A DNA stretch of 37,069 nt from Branchiostoma floridae (GCF_000003815.2 NW_023365714.1:334997-372065); one strand, 5' to 3'. Positions 11,056 to 21,736 are shown, counted from the stretch's first letter. Translations and numbers: made by a program. The notes: a model not told the origin generated them from the letters alone.

Positions 11056-11879
11056 AGACATTTGTATCATTTCATTTCTTTACCCAGGTTTACATGCAGG
11101 GTTGTGTAGGGTTATGCACATAAGGGAGAGTAGTTGCACACTAGAATACAGCAGACTGTTGACATCTGGTTAATAAATGGCAGAGGAAATGATATGAAAT
11201 TTACTATAGTTTCACATTAAATGTTATAAAGTCATTGATACTGAGAATTTTAGATTGGAGCAGTGAAGAGAATTAAGTTTTACTGGCTATCTACTTAATC
11301 TTCATTAATCCTTAATTTTCCTGGTGACCTAAATGTGTGTTTAGGCTCCCACAACAAACCGTACAATGTTCTCCCACGAGAAACTTAAAACACCGACCAA
11401 TGTGACAGGATTATCATACATATAGATTTGAAATTCAAGCATGCAAGCATCATCGCTCTGTTGGTTTCCAATTGAAAGCAAATTTCCCCAGGCAAGCCGT
11501 ACTGTCCTTTGCGAGTTGTGTTGCGAGTTGTGTTAAGTTGCAAATTTCTGAGGCTGATTATCGCCACTTTGCTCCGGCAGTGCCTCGGGGCCTCCGTGCA
11601 TTACACGCAGCCAAAGTGTTATTTTCCATTTGGCGGATTGAAGCCGGCGAATCGCGGCACTTTGCGGGGCGCGCTCCTAATGGGGAATCCTGATTACATT
11701 TTCACTCTGCTGATATCACGTTACACTCATGTAAATATAGACGTTTCATCCCGCTGTAACTCGATACCTAATGCAGCGCTGGGACTTCAGAGGCTGGAAG
11801 GAGAAACTAGAAAGGCAACATTTACAAGCCAAGTTTTACAAGGTCATTGACCTGGCCGGGCAGGCCAACTGTCTATAGA
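11056..11879. other. unique stretch with GC-rich island
   Basis: AT-rich until about 11500, then a low-repeat, CpG-containing island (about 11550-11700) that includes gattatcgccactttg and ctaatggggaatcctgatta. It looks unlike the flanking arrays and could be a regulatory or conserved noncoding element. No coding support. Confidence 0.35.
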
Positions 11880-12112
11880 CAGCACCAAAACAGCAGCGAC
11901 CAAAACAGCACCAAAACAGCACCAGTACAGCAACAGTACAGCACCAGTACAGCAACAGTACAGCACTAAAACAGCACCAAAACAGCAACAGTACAGCACC
12001 AGTACAGCACCAGTACAGCACTAAAACAGCACCAGTACAGCACCAGTACAGCACCAGTACAGCACTAAAACAGCACCAGTACAGCACTAAAACAGCACCA
12101 GTACAGCAATAT
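11880..12112. repeat. 11-bp minisatellite x about 21
   Basis: Units of cagcaccagta with variants cagcaacagta, cagcactaaaa and cagcaccaaaa. Confidence 0.95.
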
Positions 12113-12384
12113 TGTTGCGCTGGTCCAGTGCCGGTATAGTGTTGCATATTTTACTCACATCAACTTGATTAAGTAGCATTAAAGAGGGAGAAGCGCTGTT
12201 CCAAAATATCAGGACTTAAAGTTAAACAGTCACTTTTCCGTATCCAGGACGCAAACCAATATCTTACATGCGCTACTAACATGCCCAGCTCCAGTATCAG
12301 CATACATCGATATATCTGTACATTATATTCCACATGCCAGTGCGGAAACCCTTATAATGTTGTGCGGAAACCCTTATAATGTTA

Positions 12385-12690
12385 TCTGCCTGACTAAAGC
12401 CTGACTAAAGCCTGACTAAAGCCTGACTAAAGCCTGACTAAAGCCTGACTAAAGCCTGACTAAAGCCTGACTAAAACCTGACTGAAACCTGACTGAAACC
12501 TGACTGAAACCTGACTGAAACCTGACTGAAACCTGACTGAAACCTGACTAAAACCTGACTAAAACCTGACTAAAACCTGACTAAAACCTGACTAAAACCT
12601 GACTAAAACCTGACTGAAACCTGACTGAAACCTGACTAAAACCTGACTAAAACCTGACTAAAACCTGACTAAAACCTGACTAACTCACTA
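12385..12690. repeat. 11-bp minisatellite x about 27
   Basis: Units of aagcctgacta, then aaacctgactg and aaacctgacta in separate blocks, which shows stepwise homogenisation. Confidence 0.97.
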
Positions 12691-12829
12691 AGGAAGTTCA
12701 GCCAGCTCCAGTCCTGATGTCTCCAGACTCCGTCGGGACGGAATCCCTGCCGGACTCGTCTCCTCAGGAGGAAGCAAAACCCTTTCAGAACCACTCAGCC
12801 GCCCATTTCTGACTCACCCAAACATCTTA

Positions 12830-12930
12830 AGACGCTATAAAAACACCTCAGGACGTTATAAAACATCTCAGGACATTCTAAATCATCTCGGGTGGTTCTA
12901 AAAACATCTCAGTCCATTTTAAACGTCACT
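12830..12930. repeat. about 23-bp degenerate repeat x4
   Basis: Recurring aaaacatctcaggac with flanking ttctaaa or ttataaa. Confidence 0.75.
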
Positions 12931-13154
12931 CCGCCGCCTGACCTTCCCTCTCAGCCGACCAGACAGGTCATTTCAGCCCTGCTCTTAACACTTTCACTCT
13001 CATCTCCTGGGCAGGCACACCTTTGATGTCTTGTAGAGAACAACTTTCCATTTCATACCTTATAACATGGGAAAACTTTCCTTTGGATGTACCATACCTG
13101 CACCTAACACGAGTAACAGGCAGCGAACAATATGAGCTGGCACACACCGTACTC

Positions 13155-13748
13155 AGCATACCTGGTCAGAGGTCATCTCACACCATCTGACCAAGTCACA
13201 GGTCATCTCACACCACCTGACCACATCACAGGTCATATTTTACCACCTGACCAGGTCACAGGTCATTTCACACCACCTGACCAGGTCACAGGTCATCTCA
13301 CACCACCTGACCAGGTCACAGGTCATCTCACACCACCTGACAAGGTCACAGGTCATCTCACACCACCTGACCAGGTCACAGGTCATCTCACACCACCTGA
13401 CAAGGTCACAGGTCATCTCACACCACCTGGCCAGGTCAGAGGTCATTTCACACCACCTGACCAGGTCACAGGTCATTTCACACCACCTGACCACATCACA
13501 GGTCATCTTTTATCACCTGACCAGGTCACAGGTCATCTTTTATCACCTGACCAGGTCACAGGTCATCTCACACCACCTGACCACATCACAGGTCATCTTT
13601 TATCACCTGACCACATCACAGGTCATCTTTTATCACCTGACCAGGTCACAGGTCATCTCACACCACCTGACCAGGTCACAGGTCATCTCACACCACCTGA
13701 CCAGGTCACAGGTCATCACACCACCTGACCAGGTCACAGGTCACATTC
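13155..13748. repeat. 30-bp minisatellite with tandem DR1 motifs
   Basis: About 19 units with core accacctgaccaggtcac plus aggtcatctcac. About 14 of them contain a perfect direct repeat AGGTCA-n-AGGTCA (n = C, once G). The period is divisible by three, so both strands carry long open frames (GHLTPPDQVT repeats); these are not genes. Confidence 0.97.
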
Positions 13749-13799
13749 TATCATTTATTGACCTATAGAAAATATCATAAAACCACCCCATTACCACCA

Positions 13800-13945
13800 C
13801 TATCCCACCCGACACACCCTGGGACCTACCCACCCAACCCACACTTGGGACCTGCCTACCCAACACACCCTTGGGACCTGCCTACCCAACATGGCCTGGG
13901 ACCGACCCACACAAACACACCCTGGGACCCACCCACGCAAACACA
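13800..13945. repeat. about 27-bp repeat x5
   Basis: Recurring cttgggacctgcctaccca. It lies just upstream of the LINE insertion. Confidence 0.85.
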
Positions 13946-13986
13946 ACCTGTGCCTGTAAATATCACATCCTGGTGGAATGACATGA

Positions 13987-16182
13987 CTCGACAAGGACTG
14001 CGAGAAGGCTGAACTACTGAACAACATATTCGTTCAGACAACCATGGACAGCAAACACCCGGACTACATGAAGAGACTACCACTGTACACAGATAACGAG
14101 CTCAGCTTCATACAGCTGTCAACCGAGGAGGTCTACGACGTGCTACTGGGATTGCCAACAAACAAGGCTCCCGGTCCGGACGGAATAACAAACCGCCTAC
14201 TCAGAGAAGCAGCCCCAGCTATCAGTGCCTCACTCTGTGAGCTGTTTAACTTCTCACTCGCGACTGGACACTTCCCAACTGAGTGGAAACAGTGTAACAT
14301 ATCACCGGTCCACAAGAAAGGAGACCGCACAGAACCATCCAACTACAGGCCTATTGCTCTCCTGCAAACGATCGCCAAAGTCCTTGAGAGGCTTGTTTAC
14401 AATCGTCTATACACGTTCCTTACCGACAACAACCTGATGAACCCCAAGCAATCAGGCTTCAAGCAGGGGGATGGGACTGTTCTCCAACTGCTCCGTCTGA
14501 CTGATGACTGGGCAAAATCTATAGACGATCCAAATATTGCCTGCACTGCTGCAGTATTTCTCGATGTAAAACGTGCCTTCGATACCGTGTGGCATGATGG
14601 CCTAATATACAAGTTAACCAGATACGGAATCCATGGCTCGCTTCTTGCCTGGTTCACGAACTACCTGTCGGGGCGCCAGCAAAGGGTGGTCATTAACGGT
14701 ACAGCTTCTACGTGGGGGTCTCCAACTGCAGGAGTGCCACAGGGGAGTATTCTTGGCCCGCTGTTGTTTGCGATCTACCTAAACGACATTAAAGACGTGC
14801 CGACGATATCCAGTTTGAACTGTTTTGCTGACGATACATCGATGTACAACTCCGGACATACAGCCGAGGAAGTTGCCAGCACAACTAATAATGCCGATCT
14901 TTGTCTTGTTTCCGATTGGTTTTCCGACTGGGGGCTCGAACTACACCCTGATAAGTGCAAAGTTATGTGTATAAAGGCTTACCAAAGCAAGGTCCAACTA
15001 CCCCCCATCTACCTAGCCGGTCAAATCCTCGAACAGGTGACTTCCTACACTCACCTAGGCGTCACCATGCACTATACACTCCGGTGGAAAGAACATGCTG
15101 AAACCGTTTCCAGTAAGTCGAAAAAGGTTCTCGGGCTCCTGAGCAAACTACAGCGCAAACTGTCCCGAGAAGCCTTGGAGCTTGCCTATAACACTCTTGT
15201 ACGCACGAAATTAGAGTACGCATCCATCCTCTTCAGCAACATTAGCGTCACTGCGAGCAAGACCATGGAGAGGGTACAGTACCATGCTGGACGCCTCGTC
15301 TCAGGAGCGATGGCACGTACCCCTCATGACAAACTACTAGAAGAACTAGAGTGGGACAGTCTCGCAACCAGAAGAGACTACAACAGACTACTTACCATGC
15401 AAAAACTAGTGACAGGCTCCGTACCAGCCCATCTCCAGCCACTAGTACCTACTACCAGAGAGAGCCGGAGGCGACTACACCTTCGTCTTCGGAACGACAC
15501 ACATCTACAAGTCCCGTACTGCCGAACCACCACGTACAAGAACAGTTGTGTCCCCTACAGCACACGACTCTGGAATAGTCTTCCCAGGGAAGTAAAGGAA
15601 GCCACATCTTACAACCAGTTCAAAAAGAAGTGCAGAGATCACATGCTGTCTTCCCGTCAACACCAGAAGTTTCGTAGACTTGGAAATCGCCAGAGCAACA
15701 TCCTTACTACCAGACTACGTCTTGGCTGGTGTCAGCTCAACTCTACGTTGGCCAAGTTCAACATCACAACCCGGAGCTGTGCTTGTGGTGCTACGTCCGA
15801 GACGGTTGCACACTTTCTACTTCACTGTCCTCTGCACACGGCTGCACGGCAAACCCTAGCTTCTTCAGTGCTCCAACTTGTCGGCCAGTCTCTCTCAACC
15901 GGAGTCCTCCTTAATGGTTCTCCAGGTCAAAATTCTGCTACAAACCAAAAACTCTCAGACGCTCTGCATTCATTTTTAACATCAACAAACCGATTTACAG
16001 CACCTTCCATCTGCTCCTCATAGCCTACGTAGCCTATGTGGCCTATTATGTACATATGTGTAATTTAGATTTGTTTGTTGTATCTTTGTGGGTCAGCCGT
16101 CATCAGCTTGAATAGACTGCCTAGGCTGGCCCAGTGTAATGACTTGTTGTCATTTTCAATAAAATAAATAAATAAATAAATA
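13987..16182 (+). mobile_element. 5'-truncated LINE (CR1/Jockey group) with target duplication
   Basis: The element lies between two copies of GACATGA (13980-13986 and 16183-16189), read as a 7-bp target-site duplication. Its 5' end falls inside the second open frame, just before the reverse transcriptase domain, so the endonuclease is missing. The 3' end is complete: about 160 bp of untranslated region after the stop, then an AATAAA signal and an (AAAT)n tail. Truncation by incomplete reverse transcription is typical of this class. The intact frame indicates a young copy. Clade assignment (CR1, L2 or a relative) is uncertain without alignment. Confidence 0.92.
14044..16023 (+). CDS. LINE reverse transcriptase (endonuclease missing)
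   Basis: A 659-codon frame without stop or frameshift; it is open back to 13987, so the ATG at 14044 is only the first methionine of a truncated protein. Visible motifs are KAPGPDGI (41-48), NYRPI (100-104), the catalytic DVKRAFDTV (174-182), GVPQGSILGPLLF (230-242) and FADDT with the catalytic aspartate pair (263-264). Near the C terminus C579-x-C581-x8-H590-x4-C595 resembles the cysteine/histidine motif at the end of many LINE proteins. Without the endonuclease the copy cannot retrotranspose by itself in the normal way. Codon use and GC content differ from the flanking arrays. Confidence 0.95.
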   Translation: MDSKHPDYMKRLPLYTDNELSFIQLSTEEVYDVLLGLPTNKAPGPDGITNRLLREAAPAISASLCELFNFSLATGHFPTEWKQCNISPVHKKGDRTEPSNYRPIALLQTIAKVLERLVYNRLYTFLTDNNLMNPKQSGFKQGDGTVLQLLRLTDDWAKSIDDPNIACTAAVFLDVKRAFDTVWHDGLIYKLTRYGIHGSLLAWFTNYLSGRQQRVVINGTASTWGSPTAGVPQGSILGPLLFAIYLNDIKDVPTISSLNCFADDTSMYNSGHTAEEVASTTNNADLCLVSDWFSDWGLELHPDKCKVMCIKAYQSKVQLPPIYLAGQILEQVTSYTHLGVTMHYTLRWKEHAETVSSKSKKVLGLLSKLQRKLSREALELAYNTLVRTKLEYASILFSNISVTASKTMERVQYHAGRLVSGAMARTPHDKLLEELEWDSLATRRDYNRLLTMQKLVTGSVPAHLQPLVPTTRESRRRLHLRLRNDTHLQVPYCRTTTYKNSCVPYSTRLWNSLPREVKEATSYNQFKKKCRDHMLSSRQHQKFRRLGNRQSNILTTRLRLGWCQLNSTLAKFNITTRSCACGATSETVAHFLLHCPLHTAARQTLASSVLQLVGQSLSTGVLLNGSPGQNSATNQKLSDALHSFLTSTNRFTAPSICSS

Positions 16183-16195
16183 GACATGATTAATC

Positions 16196-16340
16196 ACAGG
16201 ACATCACAAACACACCACATCACAAACACCGCCGGACATCACAAACACACCACATCACAAACACACCGCCACACATGACAAACACACCGCCTCACATCAT
16301 GAACACACCGCCTCACATCATGAACACACCGCTGGACATC
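16196..16340. repeat. about 21-bp degenerate repeat x7
   Basis: Recurring acatcacaaacacaccgcc with variants, directly beyond the LINE's 3' target duplication. Confidence 0.85.
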
Positions 16341-17060
16341 ACAGTTAAACCTGATGGCAGCCCAGATATCGGCACTTGCTCTCTCAGTGTAGCATTGACT
16401 ACTTACTATGTTTTATTTTTTATTTATTCATCTCAAAACATGTGGGTAGCCCCTTCAACTTGTTTGAAGTTGATTTCCAAGGGGGCCCACTACATAAATA
16501 ACAAAAACGAAACGTGTTACATTCAGTAAGACAACCAGAGGACAACAAACAATATATACAAATAAACCGAAGCGTCTTTACCAAGAACAGTTGTCGAGGT
16601 CAACAAAAAACATCCAGACTATGTACCAGACTATAGTATAGATAATATGTACCTGATGGTAGCAGAGATATTGGTCTATCACACAATGTACAACTAACTC
16701 TGTACCAGCCTAAAGTACAACTCTGTACCAGCCTACAGTATACATATGAGCCTTCAGCAAATCAGCTGAACAGTGTGTGTTGTACTGAACAGTGTGTGTT
16801 GTACACAATGTACACACTCCCTGCCCATCCCTCCCCATCCCTGCCACTGATCTGGGGTTTTCTGTGTGCTAACAGCCCCTAAGCAAACACTCAGCAGTAA
16901 CTCAGCAGGGATGGGGGGCCTCCGGACACTGTTTGCTTTGCTACACATGGACAGAACCATTTCGAAGGATGATGTATGTGTAGGAATATATAGCTTCACT
17001 AGGACGACATGTCTGTGGATTTTTTGTGACTTCAGTCGGTAAATCTGCTTCTGCTATATC
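16341..17060. other. unique stretch with a small hairpin, no gene recognised
   Basis: It includes an inverted repeat around 16449-16486 (ccccttcaactt ... aagttgatttccaaggggg) that may be the remnant of an old element, and short duplications (acagtgtgtgttgtac at about 16770-16805). No coding support. Confidence 0.4.
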
Positions 17061-17061
17061 A

Positions 17062-17135
17062 GTCTGACCTCCTCCCGCATGACCTCTGACCTCCTCCCGC
17101 ATGACCTCTGACCTGACCTCCTCCCGCATGACCTC
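17062..17135. repeat. about 21-bp repeat x4
   Basis: Recurring gacctcctcccgcatgacct. Confidence 0.9.
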
Positions 17136-17234
17136 AGTGAAAAGTCACCAGCAGCGTGATTTGAGTGTTCATGAATAAACAAACGCTCAAACTAACAATG
17201 TGTGATATCAGGTTTCACTTTCTCTTTTTATAGG

Positions 17235-17560
17235 CAGCCTTACTGTACAGGTACAAATACCTGTCAACCCTCCTGTACAGGTTAACACACCTGCCAATAC
17301 ACCTGTGCAGGTGAACACACCTGCAAAGACACCTGTACAGGTGAACACACCTGCCAATACACCTGTACAGGTGAACACACCTGCCAATACACCTGACAAC
17401 CCTCCTGTACAGATGAACACACCTACAAAGACACCTGTACAGGTGAACACACCTGCCAATACACCTGTACAGGTGAACACACCTGCCAATACACCTGTAC
17501 AGGTGAACACACCTGCCAACACACCTGTATGTACAGGTGAACACACCTACCAACACACCT
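17235..17560. repeat. 30-bp minisatellite with palindromic ACCTGTACAGGT
   Basis: About ten units; most carry the perfect 12-bp palindrome ACCTGTACAGGT and additional CACCTG/CAGGTG E-boxes. The period is divisible by three, so both strands contain open-frame artefacts. Confidence 0.95.
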
Positions 17561-17664
17561 GACCTGCCTTGGATTGGAGAACAATGGATAAGACAGAACT
17601 TGTGAATTGAATTTTCGGCTGGGTGACTCAGGGTTTGGTTAGAGACTGGCCGTACGATTACTAT

Positions 17665-18205
17665 CACAACTTACGTGTACAGGTATAAGCACACCTGTAT
17701 TGTGTACAGGTACTAACACACCTGTATATGTACTACACATGTACTAACATGTATTGTGTACTACACATGTACTAACACACCTGTATATGTGCTGCACATG
17801 TACTAACACACCTGTATATGTACTACACATGTACTAACACACCTGTATTGTGTACAGGTACTACCTGACCTGAATATGTACAGTTACTACTAAGTAACAC
17901 ACCTGTATTATGTACTAATACATGTACACCTGTATATGTACAGGTACTAACACACCTGCATTATGTACTAATGTATGTACACCTGTATAAATTGTACAGG
18001 TACTAACACACCTGTAAATGTACAGGTACTAACACACCTGTATAAATTGTACAGGTACTAACACACCTGTAAATGTACAGGTACTAACACACCTGTATAT
18101 GTACAGGTACTAACACACCTGTATATGTACAGATACTAACACACCTGCATATGTACAGGTACTAACACACCTGTATATGTACAGGAACAACCACACCTGT
18201 ACAGG
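17665..18205. repeat. about 26-27-bp minisatellite with ACCTGTA/TACAGGT dyads
   Basis: About 18 units with core gtacaggtactaacacacct. Each junction forms an imperfect dyad (acctgta-tatg-tacaggt). It ends about 80 bp from the donor of the exon at 18283-18473. Confidence 0.95.
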
Positions 18206-18282
18206 TGCCTGTGCCGGATCTCCATCGCTCGCGGCGGTTTAAAGCTGTTCCTTGTGGATAGAGTTTAAGACGCTGTTCTCAC

Positions 18283-18473
18283 CTGTAAGACGTCTGCTTC
18301 CTGATGGTGAGGTGGCTGAGCCTGTCCAAGGAGCCGCCCTCGGAGAACAAGTCGTCCTCCTCCGAGGCGTGCATGCCGGCCAGCCCGGGCCCGACCCCCT
18401 CGGACCGGGCGCGCGTGCGGCCTCTGCTCGGGACGCCCAGGCCCGGGCCCCCGTGCGACTCGCTGGAAGCCAT
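18283..18473 (-). CDS. probable first coding exon, unidentified gene
   Basis: It starts at ATG in the context CCACCGATGG and runs 63 codons plus two bases to donor CAG|gtgaga. The protein is MASSESHGGPGLGVPSRGRT and onward: a Gly/Arg/Ser-rich low-complexity start, an acidic patch (ASEEDDLFSEGG) and a more structured end (SLDRLSHLTIRKQTSY). GC content and CpG density are much higher than in the surrounding repeats, and a GC-rich promoter-like stretch lies upstream on the minus strand. Phase 2 at the donor fits the exon-like segment at 6686-6767. No family recognised. Confidence 0.6.
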
Positions 18474-18780
18474 CGGTGGGAGTCCGTGGGTCCGTGCTGG
18501 CTGTCCGTGCCGCTGTGCTGACTGCACCGCTACCGTACTGCTCACCTGGCGCTCACCTGCGGCTCACCTGGCGCTAAGTCCTGGCTAACGGAACTGCCGC
18601 ACCGATAAGCTAACCCTGCCGAGCCGCCTAACCCAGAACTCGCACTAACATAATCACGGCACTTCCGCCATACGCCGCACGGCATCATGGGTAGCCCGGC
18701 ACTTACAAACTTGCCGGCACCGCCAAGGCAGTTTCCGGTTCTGGTCTCTACCGGACTTATGCTGTCTCATTTATAACAAT
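18474..18780 (-). promoter_or_regulatory. GC-rich promoter-like region upstream of 18.3-kb exon
   Basis: A CpG-rich, repeat-poor stretch immediately upstream (minus strand) of the putative start codon at 18473, with ETS-like cttccgcc and a catcatgggtag motif but no TATA box. Promoter role is inferred from position and composition only. Confidence 0.4.
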
Positions 18781-19333
18781 GCTTGATTATGCAACTTTAA
18801 TGGGCGAAAATCCAATAAAGAAACAGTTCGGCCGGAGACGTTTTAATTTCTATTGCAAGATCACATAACCAGTAATCAATAAAAAAATTGTCCCCCAAAT
18901 CTGACCGGACAATCGATTTTTATAACATCTAGTATAACTGCACTTAAATACTATCCACATTTTGGTATGGATTCCTTGTGAGTGCCCACTCGGAGTAATA
19001 CAGGAACGAGGCCTTCTGGTTCTTACTGGGAATTCCTGGGCGGACGGGAGGGGTTTAAGGCAGGAAACTGCGGCCATGTCTTCACTGTGGTCAAGGAGGT
19101 TCAACCTCCTTGCTGTGGTTCAACAACATGGCACAATCACTCAATCGCGAATCGTTCATTCTTAAATATTCTCACTCGTTCATTCCTCCATGTTTCATTC
19201 GTCTGTTAGTTTATTTACACGCTGCTTCATTCGTCCATCCAACCTTTATTCCCTCTTCTATCGTCCCTGACGGCAGATTTCCCGGGACGATATAAACAGG
19301 CATCAGAACAACACTGATGGGCTGAGATGACTG

Positions 19334-19350
19334 CAGCGCCCCCTGGTGGG
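19334..19350 (-). promoter_or_regulatory. consensus-like CTCF site
   Basis: The minus strand reads CCCACCAGGGGGCGCTG, which matches the core of the known bilaterian CTCF motif. It lies about 0.86 kb upstream of the putative first exon at 18473. Binding is not shown. Confidence 0.5.
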
Positions 19351-19424
19351 CTGAGATGATGATTGCAGCACAGTTTAATATCGTGTGATGTTCCCTGCGT
19401 AACCGGACCGGCTGGGCTGGTGAT

Positions 19425-19525
19425 TAGTTGATCACGTGACCGGACCGGCTGGCCCGCTAATTAGCAGAATTAATCACGTGACCGGACCGGCTGGCCCGCT
19501 AATTAGCAGAATTAATCACGAATGC
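19425..19525. repeat. 46-bp duplication with CACGTG and TAATTAG motifs
   Basis: Two full units and a partial one of aatcacgtgaccggaccggc plus ctggcccgctaattagcag. Each unit pairs a palindromic CACGTG E-box with a homeodomain-type CTAATTAG, which could serve as a small regulatory cluster. Confidence 0.8.
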
Positions 19526-20924
19526 CTCCCCTGTACATATATCACCATGGTGACGGGGTTAATTTTCCCTAAAAGCTGTAATTTACTCTGATTGGCTGAT
19601 GGCTCTGGGCACCACAAGGTCAGAACTGTGCAAGGTCAGGGAGACTGTCGTGAAAACCGGGTTTATTTTTCAGGAGTATTTCAGGATTTTGCCTCTGTCA
19701 AAAGCGAAAGTTCAATTTAAAACAGCGCCATTTTACATGTAACCTAGATGACATTTCCTAAAGCCGAAAGTGTATTTGTCCGGCCCACCCAAAAGGCAAA
19801 CACACCCCTCCCCACGAACTTAGCTCCATTGTTCCGGGTCGCTGCGTTTCCTACCCAAGAGTTGAAAGAAATTCTGGCGTCAAAAATCAGACGGGTTGAA
19901 TCCATGAATGAGAGCGCCACCTATCCTCCGTGCGCTGCACTGCAGGCTATTATATGTGTTGTCCTGGGAGATTATATAACATAATTATGTAACATTTTTG
20001 TATGACGTTGGCGCCACACGAAATCTGTCGGTCAGGCTGGTCATAACAAATTTAAAAAGGAAAACAGGAATGTAATAGATGCAATCTTCCCTTTTTTTGA
20101 GTCCATAATCATCAGTTTCAGATCATCAGTGGTTAGTAACTCCGGTTCTAATCCTGGGTTGGTTACTCAGATGATGATAATCAGGGTTGTAACCAGCCTG
20201 AAATCATTTTCAGTCCCCTTGATTTTAAATGGGAATCCTATCGAGCACCGAAGGCATGGCATGATGTTGAGCGTCATTTCTGGGGGTCTGGGTCCCAGAA
20301 AGTTTTTAAATCAAGACACTCTGAAGCACTACTTCCTGCATTTTGAGGTGCAAATTTTGCTTGTAGACTAAGCTGTTCAATGGCATCTGTTTTGGTGAAG
20401 AAGAATACATGGGTTTCAGCTTTTTATATATCTTCACATATCAATTTTGTCTGTCCCAGGGGACGGAATGGGTAAACTTTTTTTCAGTCCCCAGCTGCAA
20501 AATTCCTTCAAAGGACTGAAGGACAGGTGCTGGCTACAACCCACAATTACCACAGCCTCCTTACTCAGATCCCACACGGGCCCCACTTTTACAGGCTGTA
20601 ATAATATAACAGGGTGTCGTGATATTCAGCCCCAATCGGGTAAGACTCACAACTTCTCTGATTTTTTGGTATCGCAAAGAGAAGGTTTAAAGATGTCAAA
20701 CCTCCACGTATGCGCAGAGCTACACTTCGACATTCACTGCTTTACAATCTTGCTCTTTGGGCGTTTGTTTTTGTATAAGATAATGAGTCTGCCTTACTTT
20801 GCACAAGCCAACCAGTGCCGGAATTTCCAGTGTAGCGGGCATACAACAGTTAATGCAGCCAGCACGGAAACCTGCTTGATTTGAGAGAGGTTTGTACCTT
20901 TACATTATATTCGGTCGTGACGCG
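19526..20924. other. unique AT-rich stretch, no gene recognised
   Basis: No arrays and only short open frames. One of 145 codons at 20447-20884 has no recognisable domain, no codon bias and no splice context. Composition differs from the minisatellite regions and may include old transposon remnants. Confidence 0.4.
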
Positions 20925-20933
20925 TCCCAAACG

Positions 20934-21528
20934 TAATCTCCAAGCAGANNNNNNNNNNNNNNNNNNNNNNNNNNNNNNNNNNNNNNNNNNNNNNNNNNNN
21001 NNNNNNNNNNNNNNNNNNNNNNNNNNNNNNNNNNNNNNNNNNNNNNNNNNNNNNNNNNNNNNNNNNNNNNNNNNNNNNNNNNNNNNNNNNNNNNNNNNNN
21101 NNNNNNNNNNNNNNNNNNNNNNNNNNNNNNNNNNNNNNNNNNNNNNNNNNNNNNNNNNNNNNNNNNNNNNNNNNNNNNNNNNNNNNNNNNNNNNNNNNNN
21201 NNNNNNNNNNNNNNNNNNNNNNNNNNNNNNNNNNNNNNNNNNNNNNNNNNNNNNNNNNNNNNNNNNNNNNNNNNNNNNNNNNNNNNNNNNNNNNNNNNNN
21301 NNNNNNNNNNNNNNNNNNNNNNNNNNNNNNNNNNNNNNNNNNNNNNNNNNNNNNNNNNNNNNNNNNNNNNNNNNNNNNNNNNNNNNNNNNNNNNNNNNNN
21401 NNNNNNNNNNNNNNNNNNNNNNNNNNNNNNNNNNNNNNNNNNNNNNNNNNNNNNNNNNNNNNNNNNNNAAGTCCTTCCCCAGCTTATGTTACTGTTTTAT
21501 GCCACCGGAGGAATCTGCTTGGAGATTA
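20934..21528. mobile_element. TIR element (gap inside), family 1
   Basis: Ends TAATCTCCAAGCAGA (20934-20948) and TCTGCTTGGAGATTA (21514-21528) are exact inverted repeats as far as visible; the interior is mostly the N run 20949-21468. Flanking direct repeats TCCCAAACG (20925-20933) and TCCTAAACG (21529-21537) differ at one base and look like a 9-bp target duplication. The same TIR occurs at 35262-35369. A 9-bp duplication suggests a Mutator-like or Merlin-like origin. Confidence 0.75.
20949..21468. other. assembly gap (520 N)
   Basis: A run of N. Any open frame reported across it is meaningless. Confidence 1.
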
Positions 21529-21604
21529 TCCTAAACGAACATGCGCCGGATCTGGACTCGGTTCCTACAAAACACTTCGCACGCAGAAGGGACTGCCGAA
21601 CGTT

Positions 21605-21736
21605 GCGTGCTGATTATGAATGACAATGAACCAATCAGCGTGCTGATTATGAATGACAATGAACCAATCAGCGTGCTGATTATGAATGACAATGAACCAA
21701 TCAGCGTGCTGATTATGAATGACAATGAACCAATCA
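21605..21736. repeat. 33-bp repeat x4 with CCAAT boxes
   Basis: Four units of gtgctgattatgaatgac plus aatgaaccaatcagc. Each contains a CCAAT motif in a good NF-Y context (AACCAATCAG). The period keeps frame, so both strands show artefactual open frames. Confidence 0.95.

Noticed and set aside
13132-13728. Open frame of 198 codons with GHLTPPDQVT repeats, and its mirror on the other strand
   Set aside because: The 30-bp period keeps all frames open; no coding evidence.
20447-20884. 145-codon open frame on plus strand
   Set aside because: No domain, no codon bias and no splice or promoter context; consistent with chance in unique AT-rich sequence.
20881-21534. Open frames crossing runs of N (also 32133-32981 and 34215-34827)
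   Set aside because: N bases translate to X and cannot support a gene.
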